DNA of 64,000 bases from the NCBI GenBank assembly GCA_032690845.1, contig CM064427.1:8629501-8693500 (forward strand). Direction: 5' to 3'. The translations under genes were made by a program, and so were the position numbers. The notes under the pieces were generated by a model. That model was not told where the DNA came from and did no database searches. It saw only the letters and a program-made list of their open reading frames with translations. Position 1 is the stretch's first letter, and each line of letters starts with the position of its first letter. Origin of the DNA: Eleusine coracana subsp. coracana (Eukaryota > Streptophyta > Magnoliopsida > Poales > Poaceae). Positions 53,652 through 64,000 of this stretch are shown here, one piece after another.

Positions 53652-55304
53652 TGAAAGGATCGAGTGACCAAGAGGGGGGGGGGGGTGAATCGGGAACTCG
53701 CTATATGTACCAAGTTCGTTAATTCCTAAAACCGAACACTCAATCGACTCCTATAGCAATTCTAGTGGTGATCACACTTACAAGACAATAGTCCTATGAA
53801 ACGATCAACAACCTAAGCATACTAGTGGATCATAGACAAGGCAATACAACTCCTATGTAAACTATTAATCAAAGACACACAGAAGCAATCAACAAGCTAG
53901 TAAAGGATCCAACTCATGCAAAGCTACAAGATAATCAACAAGAGCAAGGTAAGCACACAAGCATGAATAACATGGTATGTAAATGCGAAAGGTAAGGCAT
54001 CAAAGTAAAGAGTAGAATAAGAGATGACTCATGACTTTTTCCCGAGGTCTTGGAAGGATGGCGCCTTCCCCTACTCCTTGTTGGACCACTCCTGTCAGAG
54101 TACCGGTCCCTCCCGCCACCCAGTGGAGTTCTCGCACATGAGCCCACAATCACTCCTGGAGTAACGATACAGTTTGTCATCGCTGCCACCAAGGCACAAG
54201 CTCGCCTCCTTCAAGAACTTGCCAGACTCCCTGAGCTGTCTCGGGCGCTCACTATCATTGCCCCTTTCAACGGCGGGCTCAAACCGTGTACAAATGTGTG
54301 ACGACATTCACAATCAATCACGATAGGCTCGATCACCGACACCTAACCGGTCTAGATCTCATCATAGACCAAGAGTAACAATGTAGATCACACTCTCAAG
54401 GACACCTAGCCTTATATGTGAATAGATGGTCAAGTTACTCTCACTAACACTCTCAAAATATCCAATATCTCCTCCTAGTGCTCATCTCTTTCCCCTTTGG
54501 CTCCCTATTGATGCTCCCAGCTATCCAAATGACCAAAGGTGGTCTCCAAGACCCTAGAAACGACTTTATATAGGCTTCCAACCTCAAACTAGTTGTTGCT
54601 CCATGAAAAAGCCTTTCTAGATGTATTGACCATAAAGTCTAGTCTCTGTCCAGATCGGACAGTCCGATCTTCACCGGGCGGCTCCTCTAGAGTCGTTGCA
54701 TTTTGTCCATTGCTGCTTCCTGTACTGACCTGGCTGTCAGGTCTCTATAGTTCCTATTCATTTCAGAGCCATTGCAAAACTGCTTCCTCTTTGTGTTGTT
54801 CCCATCCATACATACCGGACCGTCCGGTCTCTATGGGTCTTGGCGCTGACAGATTCCTCACAGCAACTCCTCTCTGATCTTAAACTTCCTCTGATGATCG
54901 TGCAATCTGGTCTCTCTGACCCTTTTGTCCGATCTCTATCTCTAGAAGCTGAAACTCCTTGTCCTCGCTTGACTTCGGTTCCCGACTTTCTCTAACAACT
55001 CCTTGGCCTCTCAACTGCCACCTAGTGTCTGTGATTTCACTGAGCATCTATTCACATCACCGATTAGTATGACCTAAGAGATATGACCTAGACCCCCTTG
55101 ATAGTCCAGTTTTTCCTATGGGCTCAAGCTCTAACAACTAGTGGTCATTGTCATCAATCGCCAAGATAACCATCAATGATCATCATTAAGTATATAAGGT
55201 TTCCTACATGCAACTCGTGTAGAAATTAATCATATTTCATACTTATCATTCATCACCAAAACATTCATACCTTTGGGGTGGCCTCAATGGTCGTGAACCT
55301 TACA
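53652..55304 (-). mobile_element. 3' LTR of minus-strand copia element
   Basis: In plus orientation it starts TGAAAGGATCGAGTGACC (53652) and ends CGTGAACCTTACA (55304), giving TG...CA ends and 1653 bp. It is directly bounded by a polypurine tract on the inside. The first kilobase is repeated at 62021-62980. The palindrome ACCGGACCGTCCGGT and relatives occur inside (54651, 54816). Confidence 0.9.
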
Positions 55305-55318
55305 ATCTCCCCCTTTTT
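55305..55318 (-). mobile_element. Polypurine tract of the copia element
   Basis: On the minus strand AAAAAGGGGGAGAT immediately precedes the LTR start TGTAAGG. This is the plus-strand priming site and fixes the LTR boundary. Confidence 0.85.
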
Positions 55319-56639
55319 GGTGATGGATGACAACCACTACTTATAATGATCCAAAATGAACGAGTCCCGAAAGGATAAGGAAGGGACAAAAGACTCAAAC
55401 AAAACAAGGAACCAAGAGAACAGAAAGGTTTGAAAAGATTACCTTGGTCCTTACCTTGGAAGTAGTCTCCCCTTGGAATGTGCTAGGTGTTGAGGGAGAA
55501 CTACCCAATTTCATAGCACACTAGTTGTTGAGCTTGAGTTGAATTTTGCACCCATCATGATGTCGTGGTAGTTGATCTTGTTGAAGTAGACACGCACCAT
55601 AGACATAGATGTTCATGTTGGTGAAGATATTCATTGTTGTTATAGACATGCACCATTATTGTTCTTCTCCATGTCGGTGTAGATGTTCATCATACTCCAT
55701 TTGGTCATCTCTCTTTCATGTGATCTTCATGTTCTCCACTTCCATCTTTTCATGTGATCTTCATGTTCTTCACGGCCATGCTCTTTTGATCTTCTGTGCT
55801 TTTCTCCCCTTTGTCACCTCATAGCTTCCTTTGTATCTTCATGTTTCTTGACTTGGCTTTGAATCTTCATGTTCACGTCATCTTGACTTGGCTTTGGATC
55901 TTCATGTCCTTCTTCCCCTTTGTCACCTATCACCAAAAACCAACAAACCAAGACAAAACACAGAGAAACCAAAGAGCAAATAGTGGGGGCAATAATAATT
56001 GACAAGAGTTAGAAAACTCCCCCTTTCATTATGCTCCTCCTTGGTCATGATGGTGTTCCACCATAGCTCCCCCTACACACATGACTCAACAAAATATTTT
56101 CTCAAGTATGAAATGGTTAGTCATTTGTGTGGTGGGAATGTATGAGTCACTTATCTTTGAGCCATGTGAGTAGATTTAACCTCAGAGCTCAATTGAACAT
56201 GACTCAATGGGCATGGAGCACAATTATCACTATATGATCATCTAGAGGGTCATATACTCACATTGTAAATAAGCAATTCCCCCTAGAAACATGCTTGGAA
56301 GTATGTAAAGTATCACGATGCAAGAATGCAAATGCAACAAGTATACAATGCATGATGCAATGCTAAAGGAAGGAGAGAGAAAGGCTACAAACAAAAATGC
56401 CAACAACGAGTTGTTCCCTTCTCGAGCTTACTCACAATAGACCATTCTTCATAGCCTTGGGCACACTATGAACCACCTTATCAAGCTTAACCCATGTCCA
56501 TTGCTATCTCAAGGAGATCTGAAATCGACCTACAAGAAGAGAAACAAGCACAAAACAAAGGCACAAACAACAAAACAAAACATACAAAGATTTTACATAT
56601 GTACAAAAGACAAGCTTCAAGAATACTTCATGTGAAGTT
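55319..56639. other. Copia internal non-coding spacer between RNase H and PPT
   Basis: About 1.3 kb with no recognisable third reading frame. It contains simple repeated words (TCATGTTCTTCACTT, TTGACTTGGCTTTG.ATCTTCATGT twice near 55848 and 55884). Confidence 0.6.
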
Positions 56640-58261
56640 TGAAAGGTCGATAACATTGAGTTCTTGCCTTAGCTTGTTGAAGGTCTTCCCATCGAGGGGC
56701 TTGGTGAAGATATCCACCAATTATTTATGAGTCTACACACTCACCAATTCAATATCCTTCTTCTCAACATGGTCCCTTATAAAATGATGCTTGACTTGAA
56801 TATGCTTTGCATGACCATGTCCCCTTGCTTGAGAGCCATCTTAATTGTTGCCTCACTATTACAATATAATGGCATTTGAGTGTAGTTGAGGCCATAATCC
56901 GAGTGCATTTGCCGTATATAGAGAAGTTGGGCACAACACACTCCTGCTGTCATGTACTCCACTTTAGTCGTTGATAGAGCCATCGAGTTTTGCTTCTTTG
57001 AGCTCCAAGATATGAGAGATCTTCTAAGAAATTGGCAACCTCCTGATGTGATCTTTCTAATCACTTTGCAACCTGTGAAGTTAGAGTCCGAATACCCAAG
57101 TAACTCAAAGTTTGTTCCTCTTGAATGGCATAGTCCCATGATAGATGTGTACTTGAGATATCTAAGTATCCTCTTCACAATCTTCAAGTGTGACTCCTTT
57201 GGATTTGCTTAGTAGCGTGCACACAAGCACACACTAAACATGATGTCTGGTCTTGAGGCGGTGATATAGAGCAAGGAGCCAATCATTGATCTGTAGAGCT
57301 TAGGGTTCATAGATTTTCCTTTCACATCATCATCCAAAGGTTTGCTTGTTGCCATAGGTGTATGCAAGGGCTTGCAATTTTCCATGTTGAATCTCTTGAG
57401 GAGGTCCTTGGTGTACTTCTCTTAATAGATGAAGTTTCCTTCTCTCAATTGCTTGACTTGAAAACCAAGGAATACATGCAACTCTCCAATCATAGACATT
57501 TGAAATTCCTTTGCCATCATCTCCCAAAACTCTTCACTGAACTTCCCATTGGTTGATCCATAGATGATATCATCCACATAGATTTGGCACACAAAGAGAT
57601 CCCTCCCAACATGCCTTGTGAACAAGGTGCTATCAATACTTCCAATGGTGAAGCCATTCTTGATAAGGAAGTTTCTCAAATGTTCATACTATGTCCTTCG
57701 TGCTTGCTTGAGACCATAAAGAGCTTTCTTCAATTTGTACACATGCCTTGGATGCTTAGGATCCTCAAATCCTAGAGGTTGTTCCACATAGACCTTCTCA
57801 TTTATTTCTCCATTCAAGAATGCACTCTTCACATCCATTTTATAGAGCTTGAAGTCATGATGTGATGCATAGGCAAGTAAGATCTGAATCGCTTCAAGAT
57901 GGGCCACAGGTGCAAATGTTTTTTCAAAGTCAATACCCGCCACTTGAGAATATCTCTTAGCCACTAGGAGAGCCTTGTTCTTGACAATGGCCCCTTTCTC
58001 ATCTTGTTTGTTTTTGGAGACCCACTTGGTGCCAACCATATTATGATTCTTGGGCTTTTCTACCAATTTCCATACTTTGCATCTTTTAAAGTTATTTTCA
58101 ATTGTTCTGGGCTCAATCATGGGGACGAAAGAGAAGTTCTCAATTACAACATTTTCCTCATCATCATTCTCTTCATTCACATAGTTGGGCTTGTATTGTT
58201 TTCTCCTTGTCCTCACTCCTTGAGATGGACTCCTAATGATCAAGTAACGAGAATGATCCTT
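56640..58261 (-). pseudogene. Copia RT and RNase H, broken by frameshifts and stops
   Basis: Minus-strand fragments in more than one frame cover the RT start (WKLVEKPKNHNMVGTKWV), GLKQARRT, the RT core with QIYVDDIIYG, and RNase H with GYSDSNFTGC and KTSGG-like motifs, ending near VDIFTKPLDGKTFNKLR at about 56640. There are at least two frameshifts (near 57680 and 57330-57420) and several stops, so no full RT can be made. A CACTA element interrupts it on the 5' side at 58262. Confidence 0.88.
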
Positions 58262-59290
58262 CACTACTAGAAAAATACCCTTGTTGATACGCTTTATTTA
58301 TAAGATAGATACATTTATTTCATCTTTATAGTAATATGGAGATGTTTTCAAAAGCATGTTGGAGGTGTCTCCGCACGTGCCATGTCATAAGCTTGTAGAG
58401 ATTAATTTTAAAAGCGTGTCTAAGATAAGTTTGATAGAGACGATATATACGCATTTACATATCTACATATGCTTTTATGTTACATGTCTATTATTTTAGA
58501 CATGTTTTGTGACAAGTTAATAAGTTGAGACATGATTTTATTGATTCATTTATATTGCGTATCTACTAATATAGAGATGACGTATATAATGTTTCAAAAT
58601 GTTATTTCTTATTAACCTCTCCTAAATGAGTGATTTATTCACGCAATCTCAAGGAATTGGACCTCTAACCTCTTTGTTTCTAACAACCTTGTCTAACCAT
58701 CACATCTTGTAAGCAATATCGATTCGATTAGAACACATATTCTTTTAATAGTCATGTAATCTTAGTGTTTTAACGTCTCTAGCATTCTCAATTGTGTGTC
58801 AAAAATGTCTTTAGGGGAGAGTAGGTAAGATCAAAGCGTGTCTAATGTCGTCTCAGTTTTCTACGTTCTCAATAATGTTTTATGAAATGTTTCTAGATCA
58901 TGCTAAACACGGTTAAAGCATCACTAAATATCATATCAGCCTGAAGCATTCTAAATAGCATGTCAAGAATCATATTTGATAGGCTACTGCTGATCAAAAG
59001 CATGTCTAATATCATATCATTTTGAGATGATCTTATAATCATGTCAAGAACCGTCCTTAAATTGGCTATTGACAGTCCAAAGCATACCTAGCATCATATC
59101 ACTTTATGTGTTATGGAAAGCATGTCAAAAAGCATGTTCATATCGTTACTGATGTTAAAGCGTACCTAATATCATGTCACATTGACAAATTTTTAAAATC
59201 ATGTTAAAAAGTGCCTTTAAGTCTTGATGTAAAGATGTTTATAAAAACATAACTACATAATTGTGTCTTGGGGGCCTTTTTCTTGTATTG
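58262..59290. mobile_element. Non-autonomous CACTA transposon, 1029 bp, copy 2, nested in copia pol
   Basis: It begins CACTACTAGAAAAATACC and ends TTTTTCTTGTATTG (one change from the other copy's GTAGTG end). Flanks are CTT on both sides (58259-58261, 59291-59293). Length equals copy 1 exactly at 1029 bp and similarity is obvious throughout. Copia coding sequence resumes on both sides (KDHSRYLIIRSPS and RPKAINKQ), so this insertion is younger than the copia element. Confidence 0.92.
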
Positions 59291-61952
59291 CTTGTTGATG
59301 GCTTTGGGTCTAGGATAGTGTTCTTCTTGAGTGGGAGAAGGTCTAAGTGAAGTATCTTGTGCATCATGGATTGCTTGCTCTCGTGAGATATGAGTGTCTT
59401 GAATTCTTAGGGAAGTGGGGGAATCATTCATATGTCTTCTTGTCTTTGAACTTGGAATGGATGAGGGAGAATTGTGTGTTGAGCTTGGAGAAGTAGCTTG
59501 ATGTGAAATCTATGGGGAGGCTTGTGGCTCACTTCTCATGTGGGTTCCCTCATGGCTAGGTGAGTGTACTCTCAATGAATCTTGGGAGGAGCTAGAGGGT
59601 GTGTTGTTAGCATCATAGGTTGGTTCTTGCTCCTCGGAGGATGAAGTTGGTTGAGGTGGTGGAGTAGAGGGCTCACCAGTATCATCATTATTTGCCTCGT
59701 GGGGTAAAACCTTGCCCACAAGCATGTTTCTCAAAGCTTCCCTCATTGGCTCTTCCCCAATGTTCACTTCATGAAATTCATCTCCTCTTTGACAACCATT
59801 TGACTCATCAAATTGCACATAATAGGATTCTTCCATATAACATGTGGCTGAGTTGTAGACCCCATATGCCTTAGAAGTCCCTGAGTACCTAACAAGAATG
59901 TCTTCATCAGTTCTGCTCTGAAACTTCTCGGGCTTCTTCCTTTTCATGAGAATATAGCAAGTGTTGCCAAAGACCCGAAAATAGGAAACATTCGGTTTAC
60001 GTCTAACCAAGAGCTAATAGGATGTCTTCTTCAACAAGCAATGGAGATATACACGGTTGGAAGTGTAACAAGCCGTGTTGATTGCGTTAGCCCAAAACCT
60101 CTCGTGAGTCTCATACTCATCTAGCATTGCACGAGCTAGAGTGATGAGTGTCTTGTTCTTCCTCTCCACTACTCCATTCTGCTCAGGAATATATATAGCA
60201 GAGAATTCATTCTTGATTCCCTTCTTGTCAGAATATTCCTCAATTGTTATGTTCTTGAATTCAGTACTATTATCACTCCTTGCAATAGAGATTGCCTCCT
60301 TTACAATGCTGGTCTTTAATTCATTCTTTGCTCTCCTTGCAAACTTCCTAATGATATCACTTGTTTGAGACTTGTCCACAAGGAAGAAGGTCCAAGTATA
60401 CTTTGTGAAGTCATCCATAATCACTAAACAATAGATATTGCCTCCTAGACTCTTGTATTGTGTTGGGCCAAACAAGTCCATGTGCAAGAGCTCTAGAGGC
60501 CGAGATATTGACATGAATGATTTGGTGGGGTGGGAAGATGCAACTTGCTTTCCAGCTTGACATGCACAGCACAGTCTATCCTTCTCAAATGTGACATCCT
60601 TGATTCCTTCAACCAGATTCCTCTTGACCGCTTTACTGAGCAGACTCATCCCAACATGTGACAATCTTCTATGCCACAAACATTCCTTGGTCGCCTCAGT
60701 GAATAGGATAGTATTTGGTGGCAAGTTGTTTGATTTGAAGTCGATGACATATAAGTTCCCATGTCTCACTCGATAAAACAGTAGCCCTTTCTTCTCATTT
60801 TCAATTGTTGCACCATCCTCATCAAATGTGCACTTGAATCCCATGTCATAAAGCTGACCAATAGACAAGAGGTTACAATTGAGGGTTTCCACAAGAAAGA
60901 CCTTAAAGAGATGGAGGTCATCAGTGATGGCCACCTTGCCCGAGCCTCTTACTCTCCCTTTTGAGTTATCCCCAAAAGTCACCTTCTCACTGTCTTTGTC
61001 TTCATCAATGTTGGTGAACATGGTTGGCTTCCCGGTCATATATTGGGTGTACCCACTATCAAGTATCCAATGGGTGCCTCTACTCTTGCAATTGACCCTA
61101 GTAGTAGCCATAAGACATGCACTAGAAGAAGAGGGGTTAGTATCCAAAGCATTTCTTAATGAACTTGTACTAACCTCATCATGTTGAACAATGAGACCAT
61201 CGTCATAATTAGGGATCCGTGCAATCTCTTCGTGAAGTCTTCTTCGTATAGGATGGTGGGGAGCATGATACCTCCACTGTCCATAACCATCCCCCATATG
61301 CACATTATCGAGGTCGATGTAGTAGTGGGGAGGATCATGAAGGCTAGTGACGTGCTCATGCACGTGTCCTACTTGTGAGTGGAGCACAAGTATCATCTCC
61401 ATTGCTCTATCAATTGAGAGCACATGCCTTCTGTTGATCACCTCTTCAAGCAAGAAACCCCTCTCAGGAGTTGTGATTTGCAAGAGGCACTTATCAACCA
61501 CTTCCTATAATGGGATCCTCCGTAGGCCTCAAAAAGAGTTAATCCTACACACAAGATCATAAATGCATAAGAGAGAGTCTCATAAAGGTCATCATTTAGA
61601 TTTTTCTCACAAATTCGTCAAAATAAAAGAAGAGATCATGTTGGTGAGCTGGATGAAGATGCCAATGTTGTTCTTGCGGTGGAGGAGGTGGAGGCGCTGG
61701 AGCCGCATTGGTGAGATCAACCTTCACATTAGGCACACTAGTAGAGCAATCTATCAAGTTATCACTAGAAGAAACTAGGCACTCACTAGAACTAGGCACA
61801 TCCACACAATCATCATCATACGCATGCTCATCAGTAAAGGTATTGGCAAAGTCCACAAGAGTATCCATCAACTCATCCGGTATCATGATATTTAGGTAAC
61901 TTTTCAAGCGATCCTTCCATGTGCCATGACCCGGCTCCAAATGGGATGACAT
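59291..61952 (-). pseudogene. Copia protease and integrase with short gag-like N-terminus
   Basis: The long frame 60014-61501 holds the protease (WILDSGYTQYMTG, active-site DSG present) and the integrase: zinc-binding HRRLSHVG...LCCACQAGK (HHCC), then the DDE core (HMDLFGP, MDDFTKYTW, IPEQNGVVERKN). The frame breaks near 60013, and the C-terminal integrase part continues at 59510-60010. Upstream, 61596-61952 encodes an N-terminal 118-residue piece. I see no CCHC zinc knuckle and little room for a complete gag, so gag appears deleted. The element is therefore defective. Confidence 0.86.
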
Positions 61953-62004
61953 CCCAACTCAATACAGTCATTACTCAAGGTTGTTAAGCCCTATGATATG
62001 CACA

Positions 62005-62018
62005 TGGCTCTGATACCA
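62005..62018 (-). mobile_element. Primer-binding site (initiator-Met tRNA)
   Basis: On the minus strand TGGTATCAGAGCCA lies two bases inside the LTR boundary, matching the 3' end of plant initiator Met tRNA, the standard primer of copia elements. It proves that the 5' LTR is at 62021 and above. Confidence 0.9.
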
Positions 62019-62020
62019 CT

Positions 62021-62980
62021 TGGAAGGACCGAATGACCGAGAGGGGTGGGGGGGGGGAGTAAATCAGGAACTTGCTATATGTACCAAATTTACCAATTCC
62101 TAAAACCGAACACTCAATCGACTCCTATAACAATTATAGTGGTGGTCACACTAACAAGATAATAGTGTTATAAAAGGAACAACAACCTAAGCATACTAGT
62201 GGATCATACACAAGGTAATATAACTCCTATGCAAGCTAGTAATCAAAGACATGCAGAAGCAATTAACAAGCTAGCAAAGGAGCTTACTCATGCAAAGCTA
62301 TAAGATAATCAACAAGATCAAGGTAAGCACACAAGTATGAATAGCACGGTATGTAAATGCGAAAGGTAAGGCAACAAAGTAAGGAGTAGAGTAAGAGATA
62401 GCTCATGATTTTTTCCTCGTTGGATGACTCCCGTCGGAGTACCGGTCCCTCCTGCCACCAAGTGGAGTTCTCGCACACGAGCCCGCAATCACTCCCGGAG
62501 TGAAGACATGGTTATGTCACCGCTGCCACCAAGGCACAAGTTTGCCTTCCTCGAGAACTTGCCGGACTCTCCGAGCCGACACGAGCGCTCACTATCGATG
62601 CACCTTTCAATGGTGGGCTCAAACTGTGTATAAATATATGACGGTCTTCACAACCAATCAAAACCTAGATCACACTATCAAGGACACCTAGCCATAGATG
62701 TGAATAGATTGTCAAGTTACTCTCACTAGCACTCTCAAGATATCCAATATCTCCTTCTGGTGCTCCTCTCTTTTCCCTTTGGCTCCCTATTGATGCTCCC
62801 AGCTATCCAAATGGCCAAAGGTGGTCTCCAAGACCCTAGCAACGACTTTATATAGGCTTTCAACCTCAAACTAGTCGTTGCTCCAGTAAACAACCTTTCT
62901 GGATGTACAGACCATACAGTCCGGTCTCTGTCCAGACCGGACAGTCTGGTCTTCACCGGATGGCTCCCCCAGAGCCATTG
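62021..62980 (-). mobile_element. 5' LTR of the copia element, truncated
   Basis: TGGAAGGACCGAATGACC at 62021 matches the other LTR start at 53652, and homology continues (ACTTGCTATATGTACC, CCGAACACTCAATCGACTCC, CAAACTAGTCGTTGC, GACCGGACAGTCTGGTC) to about 62980. It then stops; a shared TGCTTCCTGTAC at about 63010 may be its last trace. Compared with the other LTR it has deletions of about 45 and 60 bases and many substitutions, so the insertion is old. Confidence 0.85.
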
Positions 62981-64000
62981 TGTGACACCCCACTCTCCGA
63001 GTCGTCCTGTGCTTCCTGTACCAATCCCTGGATCGATTGTTGGTACGCATATATAAATTATCTCAAATCCATACAATATTAAAATATGAGGATATACGGA
63101 TAACTTACCAAGCATGGCTAAGTTACAATCCAGACGAGGCAGGGGAAATTGGGCACGGAGATATGGTTCACATCACATCCACAGGCAAACTTGAGTATAC
63201 GATGAAACCCTACTGCTTTTACTCTTTTGGAGTTCGTTCGCTAAAAACCACAATTAACAAACCGTAAGTACATAAGGTACTCAACAAGCCCTTAACACTA
63301 CTCAAGGGTAAAATCATGCATTGAGGTTATAGCAAGGATGTAGGCAAGGGGTTTATCATTGGTTCTAGCGGCTAAGAATGCGGGGTTCACCAAGAAGAGG
63401 TTTCAAGGAAAGAGGAGACTTGCCAATATTTTAGTAGGTTGGCCCTAGAGGGAGTACAAATCATTCCCACCAGTTCTAGTAAATTTTAAAAGGAATAGAT
63501 CTCCACCATTCAAAACTTGCACTTCCAAAACACAGGTATCACTTCACCCACTCACACATCAAGGAGATTGGTTTGTGGCTAATCAACGAGAGCCCAATGA
63601 TTTGGCATGTCATAACCAGTGACAACGGACATCCGAATGATTTAACTAATAACTTTGCAGAGCTTAGTACGTTGTACCCATAGGCTATGCACTCTTTGCA
63701 AGTAAGTGCATAACACTCTCACTTCACCCAGGCACGTCCACAAGTCCACCACGGATCTTAGGGGTTCCACAACTATGACACACAGTCATATCACCATTCA
63801 CCATATATTCTTGCCAAGTACTAGACTTATCATCACTTGCACCAAAACCAACCCCTCAGTCCGTTCCTACTTCGTCGGGTGACAATTTCTTGTTGCGTAA
63901 CTCAGGTTCTGCGTTAGTCCTGCCCATACAGGTTGTGACACTCTGGATGTTAAAACCATAACAAGAACTTCTTAAATATAACGATTGCACGTATATGAAC
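62981..64000. other. Unassigned sequence, possibly an inserted LTR starting TGTGACACCC
   Basis: At 62981 the copia LTR changes to TGTGACACCCCACTC, a typical start of a grass LTR. No end, primer site or coding frame is visible before the window ends, so the identity is a guess. Confidence 0.3.

Noticed and set aside
55814..56005. Third gene (envelope-like) in the copia element
   Set aside because: The small minus-strand frame is short and unlike any known protein; the spacer has simple word repeats and no further long frame.

Overview
The window is nuclear DNA of a plant, almost certainly a grass (Poaceae). Genes have spliced GT-AG introns, and coding exons in the 2-oxoglutarate oxygenase, Nudix and F-box genes are strongly GC-rich. 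Long-LTR Ty1/copia elements with an initiator-Met tRNA primer site, CACTA elements and Stowaway/Tourist-like MITEs fill the gaps. I cannot name the species from sequence alone.

Region 1 (1-13 kb): the 3' part of a copia polyprotein (3-1139) abuts a tandem cluster of minus-strand 2-oxoglutarate/Fe(II) dioxygenase genes of the 'ACC oxidase homolog 1' (E8/BX6-like) type. There are three two-exon genes (2928-4577, 5761-7625, 9752-11920) plus three broken pieces: an exon-1 fragment at 1255-1464, an exon-2 tail at 2560-2648 and a frameshifted exon 2 at 4874-5141. The gene at 9752-11920 has lost the Ser of its 2-oxoglutarate-binding RxS motif. A LINE remnant lies at 12313-12833.

Region 2 (13.3-35.8 kb): one very large plus-strand gene, SPLAYED (SYD), a SWI/SNF2 chromatin-remodelling ATPase. 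I traced 41 coding exons that join in frame from the ATG at 14792 to the stop at 35684 (12,894 nt, about 4297 residues). The first about 1650 residues carry the conserved HSA, ATPase and SnAC parts. The last about 2600 are low-complexity and built by duplication: two AT-hooks, a 10-residue tandem repeat, a roughly 63-residue repeat in 2 and 4 copies, and a duplicated multi-exon block made entirely of class 1-1 exons.

Region 3 (36-46 kb): a 5'-truncated solo LTR, MITEs, an intronless Nudix hydrolase gene (41569-42087) of the plant NUDT4/17/18/21-like type, and a 1029-bp non-autonomous CACTA element.

Region 4 (46.6-50 kb): a minus-strand F-box/LRR/FBD gene in three exons.

Region 5 (51.5-64 kb): transposon nest. 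A roughly 2.1-kb solo LTR full of degenerate 20-bp dyads is followed by a degenerate but structurally complete minus-strand copia element (LTR 53652-55304, PPT, pol, PBS, LTR from 62021). A second 1029-bp CACTA element is inserted in its pol gene, and the distal LTR is broken near 62981.

I found no unfamiliar multi-gene system. The most unusual things are the modular expansion of the SYD C-terminus, the exon-piece debris of the oxygenase cluster with its altered third gene, and the paired CACTA elements carrying tRNA-like promoter boxes.
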